Below, in pieces: positions 25,980 through 34,590 of a DNA stretch of 64,000 nt. The stretch is from assembly GCF_948329825.1 (NCBI RefSeq), contig NZ_CAOJCM010000002.1, forward strand, positions 248,001 through 312,000, in the 5' to 3' direction. The notes below the pieces were generated by a model that was not told the origin of the DNA, ran no database searches, and worked only from the letters and a program-made list of their open reading frames with translations. Both the position numbers and the translations under genes were made by a program. The DNA comes from Paenibacillus sp. JJ-100. GTDB taxonomy: Bacteria; Bacillota; Bacilli; Paenibacillales; Paenibacillaceae. Position 1 is the stretch's first letter. Each line of letters opens with the position of its first letter.

Positions 25980-27239
25980 TTATTTCAATTTTACCAAGCT
26001 GTAGTTCTTTTTACCTTTACGGATAATGATGAATTTCCCGCCGATTGCGTGCTCTGCCGATACCGTGAATTCAAGTTCTGTGATCTTTTCACCATTCATG
26101 GAGATGGCTCCTTTGGTCACGTCCTCGCGAGCTTGGCGTTTCGATGGCTCCAAACCAAGATCGACAAGCCAGTCTACGATATTTTTGGATTCACCGTCAG
26201 TTTCATACGTTGGCATCTCCTTGAACCCTTGCTCGATCTCGTCTGCTGTCAAGGAACGAATATCTCCACTGAACAGCGCTGCAGTAATCCGCTTCGCCTG
26301 CTCCAACATCTCTTCCCCGTGAACAAACTTGGTCATTTCCTCAGCCAGTGCTTTCTGTGCTTCCCGTTTATGCGGCTCCGTTTCCACTTTCACAGCCAAA
26401 GCCTCGATCTCTTCTTTGCTCAGGAATGTGAAGTATTTCAGGTATTTAACCACATCCCGGTCATCGGTGTTCGCCCAGAACTGGTAGAATTCAAACGGCG
26501 TTGTTTTGTTCGGATCAAGCCAGATCGCTCCGCCTGCCGTTTTACCAAACTTCGTACCGTCCGACTTCAGCATCAACGGAATCGTTAAGCCGTATGCTTT
26601 TGCTTCTGAACCTTCTTTTTTGCGAATCAGATCTAGACCGCTGGTAATGTTCCCCCACTGGTCAGAGCCCCCGATCTGCAGCTGTACATCCTCCGTTTGG
26701 AACAGGTGCAGGTAGTCCAGAGACTGCAAAATCTGGTAGGAGAATTCGGTGAATGAGATTCCACCTTCAAGACGGCTTGCTACAACATCTTTTGCCAGCA
26801 TCGTGTTCAAGTTGAAGTTTTTCCCGTAGTCTCTCAGGAATTCGATCACATTGATCTTATGTGTCCAGTCGTAGTTGTTGACCATACGAACCTGATTGTC
26901 TCCTTCAGTCACAAACAGTTTTTTCATCTGTGCTGTCAGTGCATCCACATTCGCCTGTACTTGCTCCAGTGTCTGCAAGGAACGCTCGGACTGACGACCA
27001 CTCGGGTCACCAATGGTACCTGTTGCGCCTCCAATGAGTATTACCGGACGATGACCAGCCAGTTGGAAACGTTTCAGCATCATAAACGGAATCAAGTGTC
27101 CAATGTGCATGCTGTCACCAGTAGGGTCCACACCACAGTATAGTGAAATGGCTTTTGACTCCGTCAGTTCACGCAGCCCTTCCGCGTCCGTTTGTTGATT
27201 GATGGCATCGCGCCATTGTAGTTCGTCAATAATGTTCAT
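25980..27239 (-). CDS. tyrS: Tyrosyl-tRNA synthetase
   Basis: A 419-residue class I synthetase charging tRNA-Tyr. It has the HIGH motif in DSMHIGHLIPF, the tyrosine-binding YQILQSLDYLHL region, the KMSKS-equivalent KFGKT in SDGTKFGKTAGG, and a C-terminal S4-like RNA-binding domain. The second in-frame ATG (27239) is preferred because the AGGGG RBS is 9 bases from it and only 3 from the first. A tyrosine T-box precedes it. Confidence 0.96.
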   Translation of the reverse strand: MNIIDELQWRDAINQQTDAEGLRELTESKAISLYCGVDPTGDSMHIGHLIPFMMLKRFQLAGHRPVILIGGATGTIGDPSGRQSERSLQTLEQVQANVDALTAQMKKLFVTEGDNQVRMVNNYDWTHKINVIEFLRDYGKNFNLNTMLAKDVVASRLEGGISFTEFSYQILQSLDYLHLFQTEDVQLQIGGSDQWGNITSGLDLIRKKEGSEAKAYGLTIPLMLKSDGTKFGKTAGGAIWLDPNKTTPFEFYQFWANTDDRDVVKYLKYFTFLSKEEIEALAVKVETEPHKREAQKALAEEMTKFVHGEEMLEQAKRITAALFSGDIRSLTADEIEQGFKEMPTYETDGESKNIVDWLVDLGLEPSKRQAREDVTKGAISMNGEKITELEFTVSAEHAIGGKFIIIRKGKKNYSLVKLK

Positions 27240-27245
27240 TTCCAT

Positions 27246-27607
27246 CTACCCCTTTTCTATCATAAAAATTCAATCATGATTTACGTCTTGCTACGCGTTC
27301 ACACGGTAAAGGCTATTTTTGGACACAAAAAAATCGTCGCCTTGTCTTCATAGACACAGGGACGATTAGAATAACCGTGGTACCACCCAGTTTGCATGGA
27401 CAACTTCTCCGAACGTTCAGACGCTCGAATACTGTGGTCCATACCACTCTCGGCAAGTTATCGTTTGCCCATCCGCTTGGCATTACCCAAGTACTCCAGA
27501 GTGTAATTCGCAGCCCTTGTATGTATCAGGTTCCATCAACCCCTGACTTTCTGTAACAGGGACAAAGCCGCTACTGCGCTCTATCAACGTAATTCATGTA
27601 TTTAATT
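27246..27607 (-). promoter_or_regulatory. Tyrosine T-box riboswitch in the tyrS leader
   Basis: The minus strand carries the T-box core CTGGGTGGTACCACGG (27375-27390), followed by an intrinsic terminator (27325-27368) whose stem AATCGTC.../...GACGATT ends in TTTTTTTG. The Stem I specifier is UAC (plus 27503-27505) in the context GAATTACACTC, a Tyr codon followed by A, as in other tyrS leaders. Uncharged tRNA-Tyr would favour the antiterminator and allow tyrS transcription. Confidence 0.95.
27325..27368 (-). terminator. T-box-controlled terminator
   Basis: AATCGTC and GACGATT arms with inner CCTTGTCT/AGACACAGG pairing, then a run of seven Ts on the minus strand, about 85 bases before the tyrS start codon. 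Confidence 0.88.
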
Positions 27608-27613
27608 ATAGCC

Positions 27614-27642
27614 AGTATAGCGGAACGTTATGAGCATTGCAA
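27614..27642 (-). promoter_or_regulatory. tyrS T-box promoter
   Basis: TTGCAA (27637-27642) and TATACT (27614-27619) on the minus strand, spaced by 17 bases, would start the T-box transcript near 27607. Confidence 0.6.
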
Positions 27643-27654
27643 GCACAAGTCCTT

Positions 27655-28110
27655 TCAGACTGTTGATAACTGAATCCCAAGCTGGTCATGATAATAGGTG
27701 TAAGCCTTATAAGCAACCTCATCTTCGTTATTCCATAGTAGCTGATCCAGCTCATCAAGACGTTCTACCTGCTCCTCATCTAGATATTTGGGGATGTCCC
27801 ATAGCGCATTCAACCTGGGGTCATTTTCCAAATGTTCAAAACAAGCAAACTGCTGCTTCATATTGTCCAGAACCTCATTGGCGCCAATGACTTGTAAGGC
27901 TCTGCAAATGCAAACATATGCCTCTTCTCCCCAGTTACAAAAGAACTGAATAAAACCTCCATTGTAGACATCAGCCTCAAACAGCCATAACGCGGCAATC
28001 TCTTGTTCAGTCTCAGAAAGCGCGGCCCACCCCTGTTCAGACTTGTTTTTTTTATCGACGAAAGCCACCGCGTAATCGTACCAGATATCCTGAATAACTT
28101 GTTCACTCAT
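27655..28110 (-). CDS. DUF4375 (DMP19-like) protein
   Basis: A 151-residue acidic soluble protein with the DUF4375/DMP19-like pattern ALWLFEADVYNGGFIQFFCNWG followed by a helical region. Proteins of this family appear in polymorphic-toxin and immunity neighbourhoods, but no activity is established. It is 24 bases downstream of an Imm63-like gene in the same direction, implying an operon. Confidence 0.72.
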   Translation of the reverse strand: MSEQVIQDIWYDYAVAFVDKKNKSEQGWAALSETEQEIAALWLFEADVYNGGFIQFFCNWGEEAYVCICRALQVIGANEVLDNMKQQFACFEHLENDPRLNALWDIPKYLDEEQVERLDELDQLLWNNEDEVAYKAYTYYHDQLGIQLSTV

Positions 28111-28134
28111 ATCGAAAATTTCCCCTTTTTTTGG

Positions 28135-28575
28135 TTAATACCTTTCTAATTCCCTGCGCTTACCCTCTTGATGCCAGGTTAAATAGGGTTCACCGATCAT
28201 TTCAAATGCCGCCTGCACGTTCTCTTCCAGTTCCCTCCACACCTCATTCGTATACTTGAGATGGGTAGTCAAGTTATCTACACCATACTTGTTAAGCAAG
28301 GTTACATGTGCGGTTGTAAAAATCATATCTTCCAACAGCCAGTAGAGCACCTCTTCTACCTGCTCCAGCTTTTTTGTCAACGAAGGTACACCACGTTCAT
28401 ATATGGTGACGATATAACAGGTTTCACCTAGTTCTACATAAGGCACACCTTCCCATTTGAATGACTCACCTAGCCGGTTCACATAACTCTCCATCTGTTC
28501 TTTTGAATAGACAGTCTTCGAGAGCAATTGAAGAAGTCTTTCGGTTAATTCGTGCATCGTTAATACTTTGGACAT
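28135..28575 (-). CDS. Imm63-like immunity protein
   Basis: A 146-residue acidic protein. YVELGETCYIVTIYERGVPS followed by EEVLYWLLEDMIFTTA resembles the central part of the Imm63 immunity family (a tyrosine/ERG strand, then LYWxxED). Immunity proteins of this type protect against secreted toxins of polymorphic systems. No toxin gene is seen nearby, so it would be an orphan immunity gene. It begins the two-gene unit with DUF4375. The family call is by eye and uncertain. Confidence 0.55.
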   Translation of the reverse strand: MSKVLTMHELTERLLQLLSKTVYSKEQMESYVNRLGESFKWEGVPYVELGETCYIVTIYERGVPSLTKKLEQVEEVLYWLLEDMIFTTAHVTLLNKYGVDNLTTHLKYTNEVWRELEENVQAAFEMIGEPYLTWHQEGKRRELERY

Positions 28576-28645
28576 GAAAGCAACCTTCTCTCAGTAACAT
28601 CCACGTGTTCTTTTAAGACGTATGCATATACGTTCTATCGAACTT

Positions 28646-28690
28646 TCTCTCTACTTCCTCTCTACTTTTCTTTACTTCTTCTTTACTTCC
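28646..28690. repeat. Phased TACTT repeats upstream of the Imm63-like gene
   Basis: TACTT recurs at 28652, 28663, 28673 and 28684, every 10-11 bp, in a pyrimidine-rich tract (AAGTA in purine-rich DNA on the coding strand). The spacing equals a helical turn. Confidence 0.6.
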
Positions 28691-28736
28691 TCATACGCTG
28701 TAAAATTCCCTGCACCGGTTCATTCTAACTGCAATG

Positions 28737-28758
28737 AAAAAGCTGCCGGTTGGCAGCT
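28737..28758 (-). terminator. Possible terminator beyond selO
   Basis: AGCTGCC / GGCAGCT (28741-28747 and 28752-28758) around a GGTT loop, followed by TTTTT on the minus strand. It lies 32 bases past the selO stop and upstream of the Imm63-like gene. Confidence 0.75.
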
Positions 28759-28789
28759 CATCCTTTTCTTCTCTGGCTATAAGCATTCT

Positions 28790-30259
28790 CTAAGTCCCAC
28801 AGAATGTTCGATACGATGGATCACAAGCTACGGGCATAGCCCCGTATGTCTCCTGTTCTGGCGTATACGCATAAGGATCTTGGAGAATATCAAGCAAAGG
28901 TTGAATTAAGCTGTAATCCCCATCCTGCTCTGCTCGTTCCAGTACTTCCTCTACCTTCGCATTACGCGGAACAACGGCTGGATTATTTCGTTTCATCTGC
29001 TGCATTACTTCATCGCGTGATTGTGTCTGTCTGTCTAATCGATCTTCCCAACGTGAATGCCACGCCTGAAAATCTGGCTTATCATTCAGATTGGATGTTC
29101 CCAGTTTATTTAATGTCAGCGCCACGAAAGTATTGGTGTAGTCTGCCGCGTAGTTTTCCATCAGTTCAAGAAGTTCCTTGATCAGAATCTCGTCTTCCAC
29201 TTCTTCTGTGAACAAACCTAGCTTTGCGCGCATCCCCGTGATCCAGTGTTGATGATACTGCTCCGAGAACTGAGCGATCGCATCCTGTGCAATTTGAACT
29301 GCTACTTCTTCATCTTCATGTAATAAAGGCAACAGCGTTTCAGCAAATCGTGCCAGATTCCAGCCAGCAATATACGGTTGATTGCCATAAGCATAACGGC
29401 CCTGCCTGTCAATGGAACTGAACACTGTTGCTGGATTGTACGTATCCATGAAGGCACAAGGGCCATAGTCAATCGTTTCCCCGCTAATGGCCATATTATC
29501 TGTGTTCATTACCCCATGGATGAAACCTACTCGTTGCCACTTCGCAACAAGCTCCGCTTGTAGTTTGATCACTTCCGATAGTAAATTCAGATAAGGCTGT
29601 TCTTTCTCCTGAACCTGTGGAAAATGACGAAGTATCGTATAGTCAGCTAACGCACGCAAGTCATCGATTGAACCCCAGTGGGCTGCATATTGAAACGTAG
29701 CTACTCGAATATGACTGGATGCAACACGTGTAAGGATAGCTCCCGGACGTGCCGTTTCACGATAGATGTTCTCCCCTGTAGTGACAACCGCCAAACTTCG
29801 TGTCGTCGGAATACCTAGACCATGCATTGCTTCACTTATAATATATTCCCGAAGCATCGGACCTACGGCAGCACGTCCATCTCCTCCTCGGGAATATGGC
29901 GTCCTTCCGGAACCTTTTAACTGAATATCAACTCGGTCCCCTTGCGGAGTAATCTGTTCACCCAGCAGCAGAGCACGTCCATCTCCGAGCATATTAAAGT
30001 TGCCGAATTGATGACCCGCGTAAGCTTGGGCAAGAGGCTGAGCATCATCAGGCAGTTCGTTCCCAGCGAAAATAGCAGCCCCTTCAGAATTTTGTAGCAA
30101 TTCAGCATTCAATCCAAGGCGATCCGCTAGGGTTGTATTAAAAATGATCCATTCTGGTGATTGTACAGGTACGGCGTTCTGTCTTGTGTAAAATATTTGA
30201 GGCAGTTCTGCATAGCTGTGTTCGAGATTCCAGCCTGCCATTGAATCACTCTTTTTCAT
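28790..30259 (-). CDS. selO: SelO/YdiU family protein adenylyltransferase
   Basis: A 489-residue pseudokinase-fold enzyme that transfers AMP to protein Ser/Thr/Tyr (established for SelO homologues). Conserved segments are [41 protein letters not shown], the ATP-binding [13 protein letters not shown], and [12 protein letters not shown] with the catalytic Asp, then DYGPCAFMD. The usual selenocysteine near the C-terminus is replaced by a TFCGT ending with Cys. Start ATG follows AGGAGAAGGAG. Confidence 0.93.
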   Translation of the reverse strand: MKKSDSMAGWNLEHSYAELPQIFYTRQNAVPVQSPEWIIFNTTLADRLGLNAELLQNSEGAAIFAGNELPDDAQPLAQAYAGHQFGNFNMLGDGRALLLGEQITPQGDRVDIQLKGSGRTPYSRGGDGRAAVGPMLREYIISEAMHGLGIPTTRSLAVVTTGENIYRETARPGAILTRVASSHIRVATFQYAAHWGSIDDLRALADYTILRHFPQVQEKEQPYLNLLSEVIKLQAELVAKWQRVGFIHGVMNTDNMAISGETIDYGPCAFMDTYNPATVFSSIDRQGRYAYGNQPYIAGWNLARFAETLLPLLHEDEEVAVQIAQDAIAQFSEQYHQHWITGMRAKLGLFTEEVEDEILIKELLELMENYAADYTNTFVALTLNKLGTSNLNDKPDFQAWHSRWEDRLDRQTQSRDEVMQQMKRNNPAVVPRNAKVEEVLERAEQDGDYSLIQPLLDILQDPYAYTPEQETYGAMPVACDPSYRTFCGT

Positions 30260-30438
30260 GGGTTACGCTCCTTCTCCTAACCAAGGAAATCCTAATATTC
30301 TCCGTCTATCTTCGTGTAGCATGTGTGAACCCATACTCATTTATGTGGTCGCATGAAATTAATATGTTCAGAACCTCTCTTTTCCGATATGATCATCCCG
30401 AGAGTTTGACCGAACCGAATTATACTCCATGGATTTGC

Positions 30439-30760
30439 TCACTTGCAGGGGATTGGATAATCACTTACGATCACATTGTCAATCCAACCATCCAAAGAAG
30501 AAACAAACGCTTGATGTGCAGGGTGCGGACCATATGCTCGCAATGCTTCCTGATCTTCAAATGTGACCCTTAATCCAAGAGTGTATCCCTGAATACGATC
30601 GGTTTCCCCCGTCACATTCACTCCCGCTGTCAGATCGATCTGTCAGATCGATAATACCCGGAATTTGATCCTTCAATGCGAGCAGTTGAGCTAAGAACTC
30701 CTGTTGTTTGGCCAGAGTGATTTTATCGTTAAATTTAAAAATAACCAAGTGTTCAAACAC
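30439..30760 (-). pseudogene. Dabb (stress-responsive A/B barrel) gene, frameshifted by a 13-bp duplication
   Basis: Two overlapping frames together make one Dabb protein of about 102 residues: the first gives MFEHLVIFKFNDKITLA...IPGIIDLT, the second NVTGETDRIQGYTLGLRV...GWIDNVIVSDYPIPCK. The junction holds an exact tandem duplication of CTGTCAGATCGAT (30627-30639 and 30640-30652). Removing one copy joins IIDLT directly to AGVNVTGE in frame. As written, the first frame ends in unrelated sequence after about 42 residues. Dabb proteins are small dimeric ferredoxin-like folds of mostly unknown role. Confidence 0.88.
30627..30652. repeat. Exact 13-bp tandem duplication
   Basis: CTGTCAGATCGAT occurs twice without spacer. 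Each copy is part of a larger near-palindrome (CAGATCGATCTG), which may have promoted slipped-strand duplication. Confidence 0.97.
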
Positions 30761-30898
30761 TCATCTCATCTCCTCACCCTTCACGATTGAAGGGAAATAT
30801 TACAAGCAACAGCTGTCTAGCTTATTGTAGATTAAACCAGCACTGATCTCAAATAGAGGCTGACCTTGAACATTTACATAAAAACGCGCACACCGAAA

Positions 30899-30929
30899 GA
30901 ACACGATTTCCCCCGAACCGATCGTGTTC
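30899..30929 (-). terminator. Terminator after the rluF-like gene
   Basis: GAACACGAT / ATCGTGTTC (30899-30907 and 30921-30929) followed by TTTCGG on the minus strand, 8 bases beyond the stop. Confidence 0.7.
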
Positions 30930-30936
30930 TCCCTTT

Positions 30937-31647
30937 CTATCCCGTTGAACCATCATCGAATTGAGACATGAGCAGTTCCAGCTCTTCATGATCCAGATGT
31001 CTCCACTCTCCTCTTTTCAACCGTTCATCCAGTGTAATGTTCATAATCCGAATGCGCTCCAGCTTTAATACCTTGTATCCCAGTGCTTTGCACATTCGGC
31101 GTATTTGCAGATTAAGCCCCTGTGTCAAAATAATTCGAAAAACGTTCTCGCTCTGCCTGTATACCTCACACGGTTTGGTCACTACGTTAAGAATCTCTAC
31201 ACCTTGTGACATAGAGCTTATAAACTCATCTGTAACTGGCTTGTCTACCGTGACAAGATACTCTTTCTCATGGTGATGCTCCGAACGCATCATTTTGTTC
31301 ACGATGTCCCCGTTATTAGTTAGCAGGATCAATCCCTCTGAAGCTTTATCCAGCCGGCCGACTGCAAAAATACGATAAGGATAATTAACATACTGAATGA
31401 TATTACTCTCAACATGTTCAGCTGCCGTGCAAGTAATGCCAGTAGGTTTGTTCAGAACGATATACACGGCCTCCGGATTCCGGTCTGGAATCTTCTCCCC
31501 ATCCATCAGCACAATGTCTTCTGGTGCAACCGTATCTCCTTTTACACATACCCTGCCATTGATCGTAATTCTTCCAGCTGCAATTCGTCGGTTTGTTTCC
31601 CTGCGGGACCAGTGTCCAGTTTCACTTATGTATTTATTAATTAACAT
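30937..31647 (-). CDS. rluF: 23S rRNA pseudouridine synthase, RluF/RsuA family
   Basis: A 236-residue rRNA-modifying enzyme. An N-terminal S4 domain (MLINKYISETGHWSRRETNRRI...GRITINGR) precedes the catalytic RsuA-like domain with YIVLNKPTGITCT, the catalytic Asp in FAVGRLDKASEGLILLTN and LNLQIRRMCKALGYKVLKLERIRI. It most resembles RluF, which modifies U2604 near the peptidyl centre; related RluB/E targets cannot be excluded. It appears monocistronic. Confidence 0.85.
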   Translation of the reverse strand: MLINKYISETGHWSRRETNRRIAAGRITINGRVCVKGDTVAPEDIVLMDGEKIPDRNPEAVYIVLNKPTGITCTAAEHVESNIIQYVNYPYRIFAVGRLDKASEGLILLTNNGDIVNKMMRSEHHHEKEYLVTVDKPVTDEFISSMSQGVEILNVVTKPCEVYRQSENVFRIILTQGLNLQIRRMCKALGYKVLKLERIRIMNITLDERLKRGEWRHLDHEELELLMSQFDDGSTG

Positions 31648-31953
31648 ATTTCACCACTTCTCATCGTTTAATCTGTATATTCATATGTTCTTTCATCCTT
31701 TATCTCAATCATCTGTTCACAGTTAGAGCACTGAATCTCATCTTCTCATGAAATGAATAGCCAAGCAATAGAGTCACTTTCGACAACAAATTTATATTTG
31801 GACAAGATGACTCAAAAAAAGATCTTCCAGCTAAGTTTTAACATAATTTTACAATAAAAAGCTTGTACAATTTGAAAATTATGGTATAAGTTATATATAA
31901 AATAAACAATTATTTCTATTTATAAAAATGTTATCCACTTAGGAGGTAGACAT
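31648..31953. other. Intergenic region between rluF-like gene and the MFS operon
   Basis: About 300 bases of AT-rich sequence between divergent genes. The last 90 bases hold the plus-strand promoter elements of the MFS operon; the rest shows no gene. Confidence 0.6.
31863..31901 (+). promoter_or_regulatory. Promoter(s) of the MFS-aminotransferase operon
   Basis: Two overlapping choices are visible: TTGTAC (31863-31868) with TATAAG (31885-31890), spacer 16, and TTGAAA (31872-31877) with TATAAA (31896-31901), spacer 18. Both lead into the RBS AGGAGG at 31941. Confidence 0.5.
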
Positions 31954-33162
31954 TTGAAAAGAATATTCGTTTTAAGCTGCGGCTTCTATCTGTTGATCGG
32001 CATAACTAGCGTGGTACTTGGTGCGCTTCTGCCTGTTTTATTACCTCATTATGAACGCAACTATAGTGACGGCGGCTTTTTACTATTTTTGCAGTTTCTC
32101 GGATTCCTTGTCGGTGTGATTGTATCACCCTCATTGACAGCCAAAATTGGTCGAAAATGGATGCTTACCCTCGCGTTGATCTGCATTGTTGCAGCTTATT
32201 TGGTGCTCGGATGGTTGCCTGCGTGGAACGTCCTGCTTCTGTTAACTATTATTGTGGGCTTTGGCTCAGGCATCATTGAACCTTCCGTTGGTGCCTTCAC
32301 GATTGAATTTACAGAAAATCAAAAAGCGGTTGCGATGTCCAAACTGGATGTATTTTTCGCCCTCGGCGCACTTCTCATCCCCGCGGCAGCTGCTCTGTTC
32401 ATCTGGCTGGGTCAATGGCAGCTGACGTTCTTTACGGTTGCTGCATGTGCACTGATCCTCATGGTCCCATGGGTCACCATGCCTCGCCCTGCTGCAAAAT
32501 ATCTCGAACAGGCTGGAGAAAACACGACACAACAAGGGACCAACAAAGTCAGTTATTCCAAAAAACATCTGGGCTTGCTCTTCCTCTTCGTTGTCTTTTT
32601 CTTTGTTTATATGGGACTGGAGCTGGGATTGATGAATTTCCTGCCGTCTATTCTAGTTGAACGTTTGGAATTGAAAGAATCTATCGCCTCCCTAAGTGTA
32701 TCCATTCTGTGGATTGCCATGATTGTAGGACGCCTTTTCTCTGGCAAAATCGCTGAAGCCGTCAATTATATGCCCTTCTTGATCTGGAGCACAATAGGTA
32801 CACTTCTGTTTACGGTATCCATGGTATTTGTATCCGGTCAATGGATAACGTATGGGCTGATCTTTGGAACAGGATTATTTATGTCTGGTTTATTCTGCAT
32901 CGCACTCGTCTATGCGAATGTGCTAATTCCTGGCATGACGGAAAGAACAACGAGTATATTGATCGCCTCTGGCGGAATTGGTGGTGCAACGTTACAGTAC
33001 CTCACGGGATGGAGTATGAGCGCATGGCCGATTGTCGGCACCATTATGATATTAGCGGGATTTTGCTTGCTATTATTGCTGACACTGATCCTCTCCCACC
33101 TGTGGAACGCACGAAATGAAACACTGAGCTCTACATTCCCACAACAAACCAAAGAAATATAA
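31954..33162 (+). CDS. MFS transporter, probable exporter of the operon product
   Basis: A 402-residue major facilitator protein with about 12 membrane helices. The A-motif-like loop after TM2 is SPSLTAKIGRKWM; a polar central loop spans about 185-205. The TTG start lies 7 bases after AGGAGG. It heads a plus-strand cluster with an aminotransferase, dehydrogenase and phosphatase, so transport of their product or substrate is likely; direction cannot be told from sequence. Confidence 0.85.
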   Translation: MKRIFVLSCGFYLLIGITSVVLGALLPVLLPHYERNYSDGGFLLFLQFLGFLVGVIVSPSLTAKIGRKWMLTLALICIVAAYLVLGWLPAWNVLLLLTIIVGFGSGIIEPSVGAFTIEFTENQKAVAMSKLDVFFALGALLIPAAAALFIWLGQWQLTFFTVAACALILMVPWVTMPRPAAKYLEQAGENTTQQGTNKVSYSKKHLGLLFLFVVFFFVYMGLELGLMNFLPSILVERLELKESIASLSVSILWIAMIVGRLFSGKIAEAVNYMPFLIWSTIGTLLFTVSMVFVSGQWITYGLIFGTGLFMSGLFCIALVYANVLIPGMTERTTSILIASGGIGGATLQYLTGWSMSAWPIVGTIMILAGFCLLLLLTLILSHLWNARNETLSSTFPQQTKEI

Positions 33163-33271
33163 CTTGTCCTACTTACAGACTTCAACACTTGAAAGGGGGG
33201 ATGCCCAAACCATCCGGTATACATCATATTGTTCATCTAGCTAGTACACTAAATTTATTGGAGGAATCGGA

Positions 33272-34510
33272 ATGCAAACTTTAACCAATAACCGCTTTAT
33301 AGTCGGAAAAGGGATTAAGTTGATTGACGATTCAGGTGTGGAATATCTAGACGGCGTCTCAGGTACGTTTAATCTGTCCTTGGGATATAATCATCCACAT
33401 GTAGTCAATAAAATTCAGGAACAAGTCGGCAATCTTACACATATGTCTTCCTCCTTCACCGAACCTTACGTCAATGAAGTATTGGAACACTTGATTGAGT
33501 ATGCTCCGAACAATATCAATACCGGATGGATGCGGGATATTACCGGGTCTACGGCCAATGAGTGTGCGACTAAAATTGCCCAGAAGTATACAGGATCAAC
33601 GGACATTTTCAGCTTGTACCTTTCTCACCATGGACAAACCCAATTCGCAACGGGCATCTCAGGCAATGCTTTTAGACGCAAGCGTTTTCCTAATTCGTCA
33701 GCTCCTAATGCGGTTCATGTACCCGCACCATATTGTTATCGTTGTCCGTTCAAAAGCGCAAATAGCGAATGCGGTTATCAATGTGTTGAAGCGATATCTG
33801 ATGCAATAGAGTATGCCAGCTCAGGCTCGGTTGCTTGTATGATCATTGAGCCCATTCTCGGAAATGGTGGCAACATCGTTCCGCCGCTAGGATATTTCAA
33901 GCGTCTTCGCAAATTATGTGATGAGAACAATATACTTCTCATTGCCGACGAAGTCCAAACGGGTGTTGGACGAACAGGTACGATGTTTGCTAGCGAGTTA
34001 TTTGATATTCAGCCCGACATGATTACGCTAGCCAAAGGGCTTGGCGGGATCGGTGTACCTGTAGCTGCAGTACTGATGCAATCCCGATTGAATGTACTGG
34101 AAAAACATGAGCATTCTTTCACCTCAGGCAGTAATCTCATCTCAATCACCGCTGCCAAATCCACACTGGAAGTGGTCTCAGAACCGGGATTTCTGGATGC
34201 GGTCAAGCGAAAAGGAATTCTGCTTGGCGGACTGCTGCAGGAACTCGCTTTGAAATACCCTAGCATCGGTGAAGCCCGCGGCGTTGGACTCATGTGGGGA
34301 CTTGAAATCGTAGGTGATCACAACGAGCCCGATACTCCTAAAACCAACGCAATCATCGACCGTGCTTTTGATGATCAACATTTGATTCTGCGCAGTTCAC
34401 GGTACGGCTTCGGAAACGTCGTTAAAGTACGTCCTTCTCTAACAACGACCGAAGATGAACTGGTCGAGATTGTTGGTCGATTGGATTCAGTGCTGGCCAG
34501 CGTTCATTAA
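33272..34510 (+). CDS. Class III PLP aminotransferase (GabT/azasugar GabT1-like)
   Basis: A 412-residue fold-type I class III (omega) aminotransferase. Cofactor elements are GSTANECATKIAQKYTG, the Asp in LLIADEVQTGVGRTG and the Schiff-base lysine in TLAKGLGG. An insert with Cys-rich YCYRCPFKSANSECGYQC (about 150-168) is shared with several aspartate-aminotransferase-like members. It starts at an ATG after GGAGGAATCGG. Together with the downstream dehydrogenase and phosphatase it fits oxidation-transamination of a sugar phosphate, but the substrate is inferred only from context. Confidence 0.88.
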   Translation: MQTLTNNRFIVGKGIKLIDDSGVEYLDGVSGTFNLSLGYNHPHVVNKIQEQVGNLTHMSSSFTEPYVNEVLEHLIEYAPNNINTGWMRDITGSTANECATKIAQKYTGSTDIFSLYLSHHGQTQFATGISGNAFRRKRFPNSSAPNAVHVPAPYCYRCPFKSANSECGYQCVEAISDAIEYASSGSVACMIIEPILGNGGNIVPPLGYFKRLRKLCDENNILLIADEVQTGVGRTGTMFASELFDIQPDMITLAKGLGGIGVPVAAVLMQSRLNVLEKHEHSFTSGSNLISITAAKSTLEVVSEPGFLDAVKRKGILLGGLLQELALKYPSIGEARGVGLMWGLEIVGDHNEPDTPKTNAIIDRAFDDQHLILRSSRYGFGNVVKVRPSLTTTEDELVEIVGRLDSVLASVH

Positions 34511-34590
34511 TTAAAGAAATTCAGTCCTTTTAAGCTAGAAAATGTAGTGTGAAACAATGTAGGTTCTAAAAATTTAAGGGAGGTCCTATC

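Noticed and set aside
30439..30760. Two separate short genes in place of one Dabb gene
   Set aside because: The two frames complement each other exactly once the 13-bp duplication is removed, so a single disrupted gene explains them better.
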